The notes under the pieces were generated by a model, which saw only the letters and a list, made by a program, of their open reading frames with translations, had not been told where the DNA came from and did not search any database. From the NCBI GenBank assembly GCA_940671915.1, contig CALNVZ010000218.1, positions 433,345 through 497,344 on the forward strand: a stretch of DNA of 64,000 nt. Reading direction: 5' to 3'. Shown here one piece after another: positions 46,965 to 59,969 of the stretch. The stretch is from Paracentrotus lividus (lineage: Eukaryota; Echinodermata; Echinoidea; Camarodonta; Echinidae). Positions within the stretch are counted from its first letter, which is position 1. Every line of letters starts with the position of its first letter. The position numbers and the translations under genes were made by a program.

Positions 46965-48598
46965 TATCGTGCACGTTTACACGTACATTCAAAAATCACT
47001 ATAAGACTATTCAACCCCAAGCTAAGGGTTGAAAGTCAATTTTTCAAGTGCATATCATAACTTTTATCATGGAACAAAACTATGTACATCCACAATGTAC
47101 AGTTTCAATATACTTGACATAAGGTACTGCCCAAAAAGATCATATATCATTAGTCCCTGCTCTTGTATACATACATCACCGACACTATTTGAAGTACACA
47201 TATAAATAAACAACCCACTTCTCCTAACAACACTTTACTCGCATGAGATAAATCTTGTCTCTTCGTCAATTAATTGACATAATTAGAATTCATTGAAAGC
47301 ACACATCACTATTAAAACAGTTGCAAAATATCAAAAAGTAAGACCCCATGTACGCAATAACCTTCCTTCAATTATCAATGACAGCTTGCGAGAATAATTG
47401 TGGAAAACAACATATTCATCGAGAAAATATACAATGAAAAACTAAAATAGGATATAACTTAATAACATAACTTCCATTTCCTTCGGACTTTGAAAGAGAA
47501 ATTACAAATCCTCATGACTAATTCCCAAAATCAAGGTATAGCCCAATTCATTGCTTTGACAGATTTTAAAAACTAAAAATAGACCAATACATTACAAAAT
47601 GCCCTTGCATTAAATTATCCATTAAACTTCTGCATATTCAAGTCTTACTTACATACATTATACAGAAATTGCCTTCAAAGTTGTTTCTACATACATTCAG
47701 AAAACTATCAGTCATTGCCCAAAACATAAAGGTAGTTTCTCATCTTTTCGTTTTTTACAGAATAGACATTCTATTTGTCGACCCCGACCTTAATGAACCT
47801 TCAGAGAGTCACAAAAACAACCATTATTAATTACCTTATCTAACATAATTGGAAAAATTAGATCAAGTTTATGGTAATGAAAATGCCCACCATTTATATT
47901 ACGACCCAAATCTTACAAGTTCAAAATTAGCTCCAATGGATAAACTGACATCCTGACTTTCGACTACTTATTAATAATCACCGTCATAAACCTTCAAAGT
48001 TCATTTCAAATCCAAATGCACTTGGTTTGATTGACATTATCATTTAGTCGATCTCCAACAGTTATAGTTAAAGCCCAAAGGAACATTCACAAGTATTACA
48101 CAGAGATTTTTTGGAATTTTGAATTGACCTACTGACCTTTGACTTCAAAATTTATCACAAAACCTTACAGGTTCATTCACCACCAACATACTTGAACCAA
48201 GTTTGGATTGACAATACCATGTAGAGGACGTCTCAATATATACTTCAGACAAGGAAATGTCGTGGCATTTTCCCCACAGGTTCTTACGTTTATACCATAA
48301 CTACGTCATCTCTTGACACTTCAAAATGGATACTACAAAAACCAAGAACGCGTGTCCATATCTTATATTCGTCAATACAATAAATATAACCCAAGTTTAT
48401 TTTCAAACAATGCACTGTTGCCTGACATCAGTTTCTATATTATGAAATTGAAAAAAGCAACAAACATTAGTACATCACTATTTTACATGATGGTTAGAGA
48501 CCAAAAAGACTCTTTACATGCTAACTTTTCGACCTATTGACCCCTTCCACCACTCGAAAATCCTTAGGACTTCTTGATATCGTTGTAGAGAGACTTTA
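46965..48598. repeat. Copy A2 of the 42.5-44.0 kb block
   Basis: Same landmarks and order as 42535-43983, for example GGAACAAAACTATGTAC, ATCAGTC(T)ATTGCCCAAAA, TTAGTCGATCTC and ACTCGAAA(A)TCCTTAGGAC. There are many scattered single-base insertions. This copy continues past the point where A1 meets the gap. Confidence 0.8.
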
Positions 48599-49935
48599 CT
48601 TCAATACAGTTTCAATTTTCGTTGCATTAGCGTGAGGTTACCCCTTTTTGTCTTAGCCAAGACTATACTGAACGACATAATCACATGCTGCAATATCACA
48701 CTTGCGGCTTATATTAAGTACTCACCAGGGAAACTGTTCTTGCATAATTATCGTGATTAATATAATGTGTACAGTGACCTTCATTGAAGTCGTTTTTAAG
48801 CAAAATTAGAACATTGCCTAGCCAGACCTGAAACGAATAAATTTGATACTATAATCTCGTTATACGATACAAAAATCAAAATATCGCGCGAAATCATGAG
48901 GCACTACCGTAACAGAAGTATTCAAATCGTGATTCACGCAACCCTTGAAAAACAACAACAACAACAACATTAATAAAAAAAAGAATTAGAAGTTGAAAAA
49001 AAAAAAAAACAAGATGACATATCATCAATACATTCTAATTATAAATAAGTAGATGGAATCCGAATTTAAGTGAAGAAAGTCACCGAAGTTAGAAATAGGG
49101 GGAAAAGGAAATAAATCTTATTACATGTTTTGGAATTCAATTAAAACAACATATACCTGTTTTGATAAAAATTCTGACTTATATCCTTCTTTTTTTTTTT
49201 TTTGGCTATTAAAAAAAAAAAACCCAGACTGATAATGTTTTTTAAATACAAGTATGTTGTTTGAAAATTATGACATACCCCACTTAGAATATATTGATAA
49301 GATATGATGGAAATAACCAATAACCACCCAAGAGCTTTTCATTTAAATTACATGAAATACATATGACACCCGTATAGGAAAAGATTAGGACTTTGCAAAC
49401 TCGTAATCGGAGAATATAACTTATGTGGGGGTACAATCTAATCCCCTCAAAAATATCAACACGTCCCTCACTCCATAATAATCTACATAACGGACCAATG
49501 TAAAGTCAGTTTGATGGAACCAATGGGATCAGTCAGACATAATGATTAAAGCCTTGGGCCAGATATAATAAAAAAGTACCTACCTATGAAACATAAACAA
49601 TGAGTTATTCGTTCCTTTGATAAAAAAAATATCCGCAAATGCTATAGCAAAGAAAATCAGCCCTGTCTTCGAGTTTGCCGCGCCTATTTGAGAAGATTAA
49701 CAATATCAGGCGACATTCCGAACTTATGGAAAAGAACTTATAGTAAATCAATCATGAGAAATGTTACTAGCTTTTAAATAATATACATTATTACCGCCAA
49801 CTATACCTAAAACATATTTACCATGATGATACTGGCAATTAAATAGCACAAGAGTATTGACAGAAGACTTATCAAAGCCAGCTGTCCTTGTATTCCGAGC
49901 AAATGAATATTCCCATTAAAACATATTCTATAGAC
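48599..49935. repeat. Block B1
   Basis: Follows A2 directly. Landmarks TGAAACGAATAAATTTGATA, AATTAGAAGTTGAA, TGGCTATTAAAAAAAAAA and CCCAGACTGATAAT recur in the same order in B2. Non-coding. Confidence 0.8.
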
Positions 49936-51160
49936 GATTTACTGATCAAGATACATGTTTCAGATTTTCTGTTGCAATTAGTGTGAGGTTGACCCCTTTT
50001 TTGTCCTAGAATGACTATACTATAGCTGCATATCATTGCAATATCACTCTGGCGGTTATTAAATAACTCACCAAGGAACTTCTTGCATAATTATTGTGAT
50101 TTATATGTTGTTATCTGACCTCCATTGAAGTCGTTTTAGTTGACCATGAGACGCAGCCTGAAACGAATAAATTTGATATAATTCGTTTAATAGATACAAA
50201 ATTCAAAATAATTTCGGCGAATCATGAGGCATTACGTACAGTAAGTTTAATTCGTGTATTTCACGCATCCCTTGAAAAAACAACAACAACACAACATTAA
50301 AAAAAAAAGAATTAGAAGTTGAATAAAAAAAAAAACAGAATACATCAAAATACATTCTAATTATTAAATGTGAGAGTGAATCCGAATTTAAGTGAAGAAA
50401 GTCACTGAAGGTTAGAAATGAGGGGGAAAAGGGAAAATAAATCTTATTACATGTTTTGAAATTCAATTAAAACATTATACCTGTTTTTGATAAAAATTCT
50501 GACTTTTATTCCTTCTTTTTTTTTTTTTTGGCTATTAAAAAAAAAAAAACCCAGACTGATAATTGTTCTTTGAAATCAAGTATTTGTTTGTAAAATATGT
50601 CTAGAATTATTGTAAGTATGATGGAAATAACCAATAACCCAAGGGTTTATTAATCTACATAATTATGACGACGCGTTGGAGGGAAAAGTGGTTTGCAAAC
50701 TCGTTAATCGGAGAATAATCTTGTGGGGGTACAAATCTAATCCTCAACTATCACCTCCTCCTTCTGTTTAAGTGCATGGTTATAATCCAGTTGGATGGAA
50801 ATGTGTAATTATAGTTTGCCTTGGGCCTGTATATATAAAGTACCTGATACAACATAACAATGGTTTTGTTCTGTTGATAAAAAAAAAATCGCAGAATGTA
50901 GGGCAAGCAAATCACCCCAGCTGTTTGGTTTGCCTGCCCTAGTTTTGAGAAGATTACAATAATTCGGGATTAGATTATATGGAGTATTATTATTAAGTCA
51001 TCTGAGATGGTTTTTAGTTTTTTTATACTTGACCTACTATACCTAAAAGCTATATACATGATTGAGACTGGCAATAATAGCAAGAGCTGATGACAAACTT
51101 CTCAAATCCAGCTGTTCCTTGTTTCGAGCAAAATGGATTTCTCCATAACATTCTATACAC
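49936..51160. repeat. Block B2, tandem copy of B1
   Basis: Head-to-tail copy of 48599-49935 with frequent short indels and a few larger deletions. The junction sequence is also the reverse complement of 42480-42535. Confidence 0.8.
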
Positions 51161-54100
51161 GAACATGTCGAATGTACTTTGTTGTCTACTCGTAACTTTG
51201 TTATGCTAAAAGACAAAAAGGTAGTGTTGTAACTTCAGTCACGATGCATTTTGTGCGTACGTGCCAGGCCCTCGCGGCTCTTTAACTACTGCATCGGTAA
51301 TGTGTAGTCTGCTTAATGGCGTAATGAGAGTGAACAATTTATCTTGATCCTTGCCCTAAACCCGTCTCGTCTCGAAAAAACAACAGGTGCATATATGCCC
51401 CAGTCTAGACAAATCTAACGGCGTTGAGTGGGTTAATATCTACATAAGATAAAAGTTTCATCTATGGATGTCGAACAGAGCACAAGATCCTTCAACTGCT
51501 CGATAGTACATTCGGTTTAATATGAAACAGTGGTGAGTGACAGTGGACTCTTTCTCGCAACATTGCGCGAGTGAAACAGAGCAGTGTTGGGTTATGCAGT
51601 GTCGCGGCCCCTTTCTCATCACGTACAAGAATGTTGGCGTCGCGCGCGAGGCGCCACTGCATTCACATACAACGCTATGCATAACATATGCAGTTTATAC
51701 ATTGCTCTAATCATTATTCAATGAGGTTTCGTGAATATTGTGCAATGTGTAAAAGAGCCTTGACTCCAGAGAGCAACATTACGCTCTACATGCATTACAT
51801 GGGTGACTTGTAACCAGCTGATGAAATACATCCAACGAATTATATGTAACGGAACTTTGGGGTGAATTTAACCATGGGAATGCTATCTGATGATTGTAGA
51901 GGATTTACATATAAACGAGTCAACATCATAGTGGTTGATTATTATTCACGGTCTACAACATAATATGTGATGCGTCACGTCGAAAGGAGAGACTAATCGC
52001 GATTTTTGAAATCCATTTTATTTGACATATTAATCCTGAACTTCATTGCCTTTGAATTGATACTATAACCCGACGTAACACGAGTAAATAGAACAGTGGA
52101 GAATTACGCCTTCTGAAGCGCGAAAGGAGACATGATCTTGGAAATCAAAGAATCAATGAGAAAAAACGTCTGCGAAGTTGATGCTTCCGTGACCTCCTAG
52201 CCAGAAAAAAGACGATTTTTGTCACCAGCCTACTCACCGAAATGCCCGACAACCAACTTGGACAAAAGTAAACCGATTGACCCAATGAGGAGGCTGCACT
52301 TCAGGGTATAGCAGAGAACAATACTCGTACCGTCACGCCCTGACGAGGGCAGAAACGCCAGCAACAGCGAATTGTCTAAATAACATTTCAATCTTCCTCA
52401 AACAACAAAGACAACTAAATTTGTTAGTTGTTTTATATCTTCGTCAACATAAATAAAAAAACGTCATGTTTTTCTAATTGTTTAAGCAAAAAGTCCGCTC
52501 TTTTAAGAACAGTGTTACCAATACCTGGCCTTAAAGTTAGTTAGCGCGAAGAGCAAAACTAACTTTAAAAACTTCTTTGTGGGGTTATATGTCCGATGGT
52601 TTATGCGTTTGCCGTTACATTTGAAATGTAAATCGCGTATAACTCTACTCATTTAAAGGCAGGTCAACTTTTGACTCTGAACTGTCTGTGGAAATTAATA
52701 ATGATCTATAGACCTAAGATTATTCTTGATAACAGGGGTTTATGCATTTTGTCATTAGTAATTTATTTGACTAAGTATATATCGAGAAAAAGCCTCCAAA
52801 AATGTTTGTAGAGAAATACTTTGCAGCCTACCGAATGTATTTACGAGATTTCTATGATCACGTATTATATGATGGCTAGTATAGCTTAAGCAATGAAATA
52901 CAAAAGTAAGATGATTTGCCTCGATTTCGTCGTTTTATTGATCAAAACTGTTACCAGTAATAAGAAGATATTAATAATTTTACGAAAATGAATTATTTTA
53001 AAGAGTAAGATCGTAATTTCTGTTCGATCGATGTTTTAGTAAAACGCATACTGTTCTTAAACATGTTACTTTGGGTAACATACAATGCAGGAAGAATTTT
53101 AACCTAAATACCTGTGATCAGAAGTAATATTATGAGTCACCTCTTTTGTATGCCTATGTATCCCTTGATGGACAATTTTGTTTAATACGGAGGTTTTACA
53201 TTTCCCACAGGACACACAGATATCGCGGCCCTTAAAATAAAATGACTGCTGCAATTATAACATCATTTGGATCCAGACTAGCTAGTCCAAGCAAGAACTA
53301 GCTTTCCCACAATACCCGCCCCTCTCCCCACCCGATGTTAGATTTGACATTCGTTTGCGTGCTCGCTATCCGGATGAACAGCTTATTCACAGCAGGTTGT
53401 GCGACCGCAACGCACAAATTCTGAGTGCAGCTAAACGAGAAGTTATTGCGCTATTCGCTCACAAAAACAACAACAAATCCATGATAAATCACCTACACTG
53501 ACAAGCCATCGATGCTAAGGGCGGAGCTTAAACGGAAAGGGAAACTGAGCGTGTGACGTTCGCTTGTATGTCCGGGAGAAAAAAAATTAGTGACCGAGAA
53601 TAAAACACTCGCGCGAAAACTGTCTTTACCATCTTCCCCGTTACCATTTCTTCATCTTGTTTAACCTTGAGGCAATAGAGATGAAGCATGGTAAACCAGA
53701 CAAACTCAACAAAAAACAATTCCTCAAAACTTGCTTTTATTAGTTTGTCGATTTACTCGGATCTTTGATCTGCGACTTCTCTCTCATTTCGACAAGACGT
53801 ATCACATATACCTAAATACATAACCATCAAAGCGGTTAGTCTCTTGCAACAGTTGTTTCGACGGTTCAGTTACGCTATTAAAAAAACGCGAGAACATGTT
53901 TTTGATTCCTTAATGCAAAATATCAAGTCTTACAATTTAAGCGGGATTTTATCCATATTGAAATTTGATAACGGATCATGTAAAGTATCAACGGCGTTTC
54001 TATGCAGAGCCTTTGATAAATAGACCGACACTCTGCATCGTATGAATATTTTAAGTTCTAGAAGTCAAGGAATTTATGTCATGGTGGAATGAAACATATC

Positions 54101-55320
54101 ACCCTCAGGCATTCAGGTGCCTCCATGAATTCTTAATCATGTAGCATGCTTAGGGTGAAAAGCTGAAAAGGAAAAATATTTGTCGGTATTTTCTCTTTTA
54201 AAGGTTATTTGGTGCACATGCTTTATTCTGTCAAATGTCATGGTTTATCCAATAAAAAATGGAAATAAAATAGGGTATCATTTGAAAGTAAATATGAATG
54301 ATGTGATGTAGAGTCTGCATAAATAAAACATGCGTGTATGCAGTTGACAGGGATAATGGCTCTCCCGAGGTACTTCTTACTGTGAAATGTTCTGAATCAA
54401 AATCTAAATAGAAAAGCGCGACACAAAATAGTTTTGATCATTATCTAATGACAATCATATGAATAAAACTAGTTTCATTTAAGAGAATGTGCAGAGTCAA
54501 ATCTTGCAAGCAGATTGATCACTTTATTATATAATATCTCGCGGAGGCGGGTTCATAAGTTCTTGTTAGCTAAATCATTAGTTAGCTTTCAGGTCATTAG
54601 GTTAACATTCCTCCGCACAACCACTCCTCCTCCTCCTTTCAGAAAAATGGAAAACATCAGTATAATCATGTTGCATTCTAAGTTCTCGTATATGTCCTTC
54701 ATTTGGGAAGTAAATCTATTTCATCACCAAGATCACTGAATCAAAGTGGCCCATCTTTCTTCGAAGAGAAAATAGGCTAAGTGCATTCTGGTTGATGTTA
54801 TGTCTTCGAGTATTACCAAGAGGAATGTCAAGGATAGAAATATATATTTGGGAGATTTCAAAAGCTCAGTGAGAGCCATGAACCATGGCTAGAACAGATG
54901 AAATACTGACATGAGATTGAGTAAAGCCGTTACGCACGTCAGACCTATTTTACTATTGCAGAATCATATTTCATACGCTTATTTATTCATGTTTGTCCTT
55001 TTCAATACAGACGTGCACATTGATATGAACACGTTTAGCTATGATGTGTGCAAAACTATTAATAATACCTTCTCCTATTACTTTCCAATATTCGATTTAA
55101 TTATCAAATTCTAGAAATTCACCAAATAGTCATATCAAACTACCACTTTCTCATATTTTACTCGCAGTCCGTTTCATATCTCCGTATGTAATGTAATGAG
55201 ATTGCAGTATGAACATATAGAGAGGGGTAAAAACATCCTTTGGAAGAGTACGAGTAAAAATTTGTAATGATAATATATATATTTTTTTGCAAATAGAAAT
55301 AAAATAGAATACAATACAGA
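51161..55320. other. No firm gene; two CpG-richer patches
   Basis: Patches at about 51250-51680 and 52140-52380 are richer in GC and CpG than the rest, as is 53330-53740. A weak candidate exon on the minus strand is discussed in the findings (52238-52375). The remainder is AT-rich and featureless to me. Confidence 0.4.
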
Positions 55321-55380
55321 GAAAAATAAGATAAAGAGAGGAAAAATAAGATAAAGAGAGAGAGAGAGGGGGGGGGGGGG

Positions 55381-55414
<34 letters not shown>

Positions 55415-55415
55415 G
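55321..55415. repeat. Compound GA / G / AAT microsatellite
   Basis: GAAAAATAAGATAAAGAGAG occurs twice in tandem, then a GA run, 13 or so G (to 55380), and about 11 AAT units to 55415. Confidence 0.9.
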
Positions 55416-57971
55416 TGAAACCTTATAGAGTATAGGACATGTACTGTAAAAACCTCCTGCATGTCGTACCTTCAACGTGCGTATCTTTAAAAAAAAAGTA
55501 CTACATGAAACGTAGACTTTTCTACAAAATACGTCGTAGAGAGTTGCACGCTGCACACAAGACTTTGGCAAAGGACTTGTCGGACATTTTATCCAACAAA
55601 TTTGCTCTCAGCCAATCAGATGCAAGCATTTCAGTAGCGTATAACTGAGAATCAGTGAATATTTGTTTCATGCAATGCTCCCCTGTTTGTTGTGACCACT
55701 GCAATCGACAGACAGTCAAACTAAACGGCATATAAACGGAGACGAGTTGATCGGTGCTCTACTATTCATATTACAACGCGCGTGAAATTAACACAAGTCA
55801 AGCGACTCGACACAATCTGATGACACATCCACACCCAACCAATATACCCTGTTCATACCGAAAAATCAGTCGATAGTCTTGTTACATGAAATTGGATGTC
55901 CTGAAGGGGGTATTGTCATGTTTGTTTGTTTGTTTTTCTTTTTTTAAACAGATATACAATATGCCCCCAAATATATATTAATCAAACATATATAAAAAGC
56001 AGAATCAGGATGGTTAGTCAATGGGGGGGGGGGGGTGAACAACAACAGTTCATAACAAATAAAATGCATCAATTCATTCAAAGTCTTAATTCCGGCCATT
56101 ACTTTGTTTCAAATATGAGACGGGAGTAAGATTTCTCACCAAAACGCTAGCTCTTCAAGTACTATTGGACCGACCAAAGCGTGTCGAAAGATAGATAACG
56201 CCAGACATGGTAAACTAGTAGGTTCAATGACGTACTTGGCCAGACTAAACTGCTCTCGCGTCAGCTGATTTAAGATCGTCCTATTCTAGTACATATTCAC
56301 CTTCTTGCTGACTATATTCTGTCTTTATTTTTAAGCGCCCAATTTTCCTGTATCTTTTCTTTCATTTTCTTTTGCCTATTTTCTCTTGTTCTCTCTTAAT
56401 TCTTAAGTTGTTTGCCACTTTCCATTACTTGTCCCTCTATCTAGAGGTAGATTACACCCACCTCTCTCTCCCCAATCTCCAAGATCTCTCCCTCTCTCCC
56501 ATCTTCCGACCTCCCTCTCTCCCTGTCTCTCTTTTAACCATCCTTTGTCGTACTTTATAAATGCATCTTTCTAAAACTCGTCTCATTTACTGAATTGTCA
56601 ATCCTTCGAATCAAGTGAGACTTGCTATTGGATCTTCCACTGGATCTGTGGGCCACAGTAGAAGGGAGGGAAAATAGGTATCCTTCCTTTCATTACTCCT
56701 CAAACCATAGCCTCATTTCTATCAAAATCGCAGTGTTGCTGTCTACCAGGATAACTTAAGAGGGTATGGTTGAGTTTATATATTTACACTATTATCTGAT
56801 TATACAAAAAGGCAGAGCATTTTACACATGCTTATTTCATCAAGGAAAATATTTACTGTGAGATAACATTTCGGCGTTGAAAACCGGTTCTCTTAATTCT
56901 GGGACACAATGTACCATTGAAGAGGGCAAGCTTGCCTAGCACTTTTCCACTTTCTGGTCTCATCTACAACTGCAGTTATGTTTCATAACTTTAACAATTA
57001 CTACAAGTATACGAAGATACTGCTGGTGATTAAAATCATGTAGCAAAAATGTTGGAAATTAAGTCATCCATTTATTAATTAATTTACTCTCTAGTTATGC
57101 CAAAATCTACAAAAACTTTGGGTGGTAGAACTTTGTACATGAGCTCCCATAGTGACCTTTATTATTATTACTATTATTATCATTATTGCTCCATAACAAA
57201 ACAATGAAGAGGACATTTTTTTTTTACCCCTGCACTCATAGTTCTAAACCTGAAGCAAAGATACCGAGAGACTGGTATATAACATGCGGGGGGGGGGAGA
57301 TCCACGGAGCATCACCCCAAGGAGTATCTTGATCTAGTTTGCCACCAGTACAAGCAGACTATGCCCCTATATTATGATCATCTTTGTCAAACATCAGGTC
57401 ACTCTACGTGTCAAACTGATCGATTGAACCATCGGTCCCAGACGTATATTTTGGTGTATGCTTTTCCTCTATATCAAGTGTTTGTAAGTGGTGTTTGCAT
57501 GCACTGACTATACACCTTTCATGGAGGAGTAGTTGTCTGAAACGTGTTAATACATGTATGCTCGTCTTATAAAATAATCCACTGATATTTCTAAAATTAT
57601 CCAAGGTATAATATCATGGAAATAATGTTTTCAAAATTACGAAAGAAACACTAATATCGATTCTGTATATGCTATTGATTAAAAGCTTTTTTTTATGATG
57701 ATCCTATTTAATGTTTTATTTATTCAAAAATACAGATATTTTTTATTTTATGCTGTAATATAGTTCGTTTGTTGTGCTAAATGTTTTCATTTATTTTTTT
57801 AGGACCCTTTGGTATTTTTGTCCACTCAGCGTAAAAATGTGTGTTTTTTTTTTGTGTGTTTTTTTTTTAATGAATTTAATTTTGGGCTTGATAAAACATT
57901 ATCAAGCTAGCACACTAAAATCGAGGGAAATCATTGCTTTAAATCATGAGGGGAAAGTCAACCACTTGACC
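55416..57971. other. No gene seen
   Basis: AT-rich. The patch at 55540-55760 has higher complexity and an AGCCAATCAG motif, and may be a dispersed repeat, but no boundaries are visible. There is a G run at about 56023-56035 and a CT-rich stretch at about 56455-56535. Confidence 0.4.
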
Positions 57972-58094
57972 AAAAAAAAAAGGGAAAGAAAACAGAAAAC
58001 AAAACGAAAAAAGAAGAAAAAGGGAAGAAGAAGAAAAAAAAGCGAAAGAAAAAAAAACAAACAAAGAAAAACAAAGCAAAAACAAAAAACAAAT
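57972..58094. repeat. A-rich purine tract
   Basis: About 120 bp of A and G/C-punctuated A runs, preceded at 57845-57870 by two T runs. Lysine-rich frames here are artefacts. Confidence 0.85.
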
Positions 58095-59557
58095 TGGTGA
58101 TTTGAAAGACGAAGACGTCAGTCCGTGTATTAACCTTAGATGAGAATGCAATATTAAGACAGCATGTAACTCCATGTAAAGTTAGATAAATTGAAAAACA
58201 AGACTACGTGACTTGCGTGATAAATGGAGACCTTTTACATTTCCAATTCAAATAAGTAACGAGTATAAATACGGGCATTTTCGAGATGCGTATATCGTCA
58301 AACAAATAATACTAAGTAAAAACCTCGCAGTTACCCCGTCGGGTCAGTACCATCTTGTGATGTATTCCTTGGTTTTTAGCGGAAATGAGGGAATTGATAA
58401 AGCAGCTCAGGGATGATTATAGGACACGTTAAGGACACGTTAAGGACACATTAAATCATCGTTATGATTGGCCAGCGAAATGTCAGGATAATTTGGAGGT
58501 ATAGAGGGAGGTAGATAACTGAAGGGCATGCAAGAAAATAAGACCAGCATTGACTTTTAAAATATATAGATAACAAAAATGTCACCATTATGTCTCTCTC
58601 CTCCCGTACAAAATAAATAAAAATCACCATAAAAAGTAGAAGTTAAGAATATGTATGACTTATCTTACAAATTAAACATTTTGCATTGTCATGAAATATA
58701 TATGTTGAAAGGGAACAAGGGTTTTTATGATCTAGTACATGTGCCCGTATTTAGTATTCAAAAACCACGTGCAATTGACCTTAGTGTATTGTTTGTTAAT
58801 TTATTGAAATTTCATATGTTTGTATTATCAAATACAATATCTATTTTCATACAGCGAAATGAACAGGAAAACTATATCATAGATATATTAACTAAAATCC
58901 TCTGTCAAACCCATTTAATTTAAACTGGTGTCATCTCGTGTGCAATCATATTGAATTCCAAATCAGGCCTTTTATGATATAAATGTATATATTTGATGCT
59001 GGGGAAAAAAAGTTATATACAGTAGATGGGCTGTCTGTGTCTCTCTTTCACTGGAGTTTTTTCATCTTCTAGAGCCGCACGCCAAACCGTTTTTGAATAA
59101 TAATAATAAAACAAAACAAAAAGTGGGGGATCAGAATCAAATTGTGTAAGGCATCATTACAGTAGGGTATGCGTATATGAGATGGATAACTGGTAAGGGA
59201 ATCTTAAAGCATGATATAAAACTAAAGAAGATGATACTTTTTATATTTGAAAGTAACTTTGCAATCAATGCGGCCATGCATTAAATCATTATCGGATCAA
59301 CGTGAGAGAAATGGACGAGAATTTCCAATTAATTTTCGGCGCGCGACTTTTAGAGCTTGCGCTGACCGGACAGAACTATGATCTCTGTTGTGTTGTATAA
59401 AGTGAGAATGGATATTTTGAGTGTGAGGAAGCGCGTTTGTGGAGTCACTAGGATAAGCCTTTGATTGAATGTAAAGCTGAAAGCTAGATCTTATTCGGAC
59501 TGAGCGAATTTGTGAGAATAGGGAAAGTTTTATAGGATATCGTTTAAACTTGAAAAT

Positions 59558-59559
<2 letters not shown>
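58095..59559. other. No gene seen; small 11-bp tandem repeat
   Basis: At 58421-58453, AGGACACGTTA occurs three times in tandem (third copy AGGACACATTA). Otherwise AT-rich without a supported exon. Confidence 0.5.
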
Positions 59560-59560
<1 letters not shown>

Positions 59561-59600
<40 letters not shown>

Positions 59601-59620
59601 GAAAGGTGGGGGGGGGGGGG
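59561..59620. repeat. (GA)n microsatellite then G run
   Basis: GA dinucleotides to about 59597, then GGGAAAGGTGG and about 13 G. Confidence 0.95.
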
Positions 59621-59927
59621 ACCACAGACAAAGAGACAAAGACGTACACTAATAATAAAGAAACATTTAACATGTTTAAAGAGACAGTTAGGGATAGGGG
59701 AATGAATAACGAAAATTGAAAATCACCCCTACAATCAAATACATGAAAAGAGAAGAAAAAAAAAAAAAAAGAAGTTATAAAGTAGTTCATTCAAAATCTA
59801 ATTCATGATAACATCATCTGAAAATCAATCAGATGACCAAATAATAATAATGGATGAATTGCTTCCTCTCGCTCAAACACGTTTCTAATCACAGATGAAC
59901 ACCATTCCATTAATGGTCTTCCATAGT

Positions 59928-59969
59928 GCATCTTGTATCACTATGGGCTTCCATAGTGATACAAGATGC
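59928..59969. repeat. Perfect 19-bp hairpin
   Basis: GCATCTTGTATCACTATGG, four-base loop GCTT, then the exact complement CCATAGTGATACAAGATGC. It lies at the left edge of the tandem array, whose later units carry a degenerate form. Confidence 0.95.

Noticed and set aside
58213-58416. Frame ending SGNEGIDKAAQG, reminiscent of the GNExADxAA motif of LINE RNase H
   Set aside because: The motif is imperfect, no upstream RNase H or RT similarity is seen, and the composition is AT-rich; likely chance.
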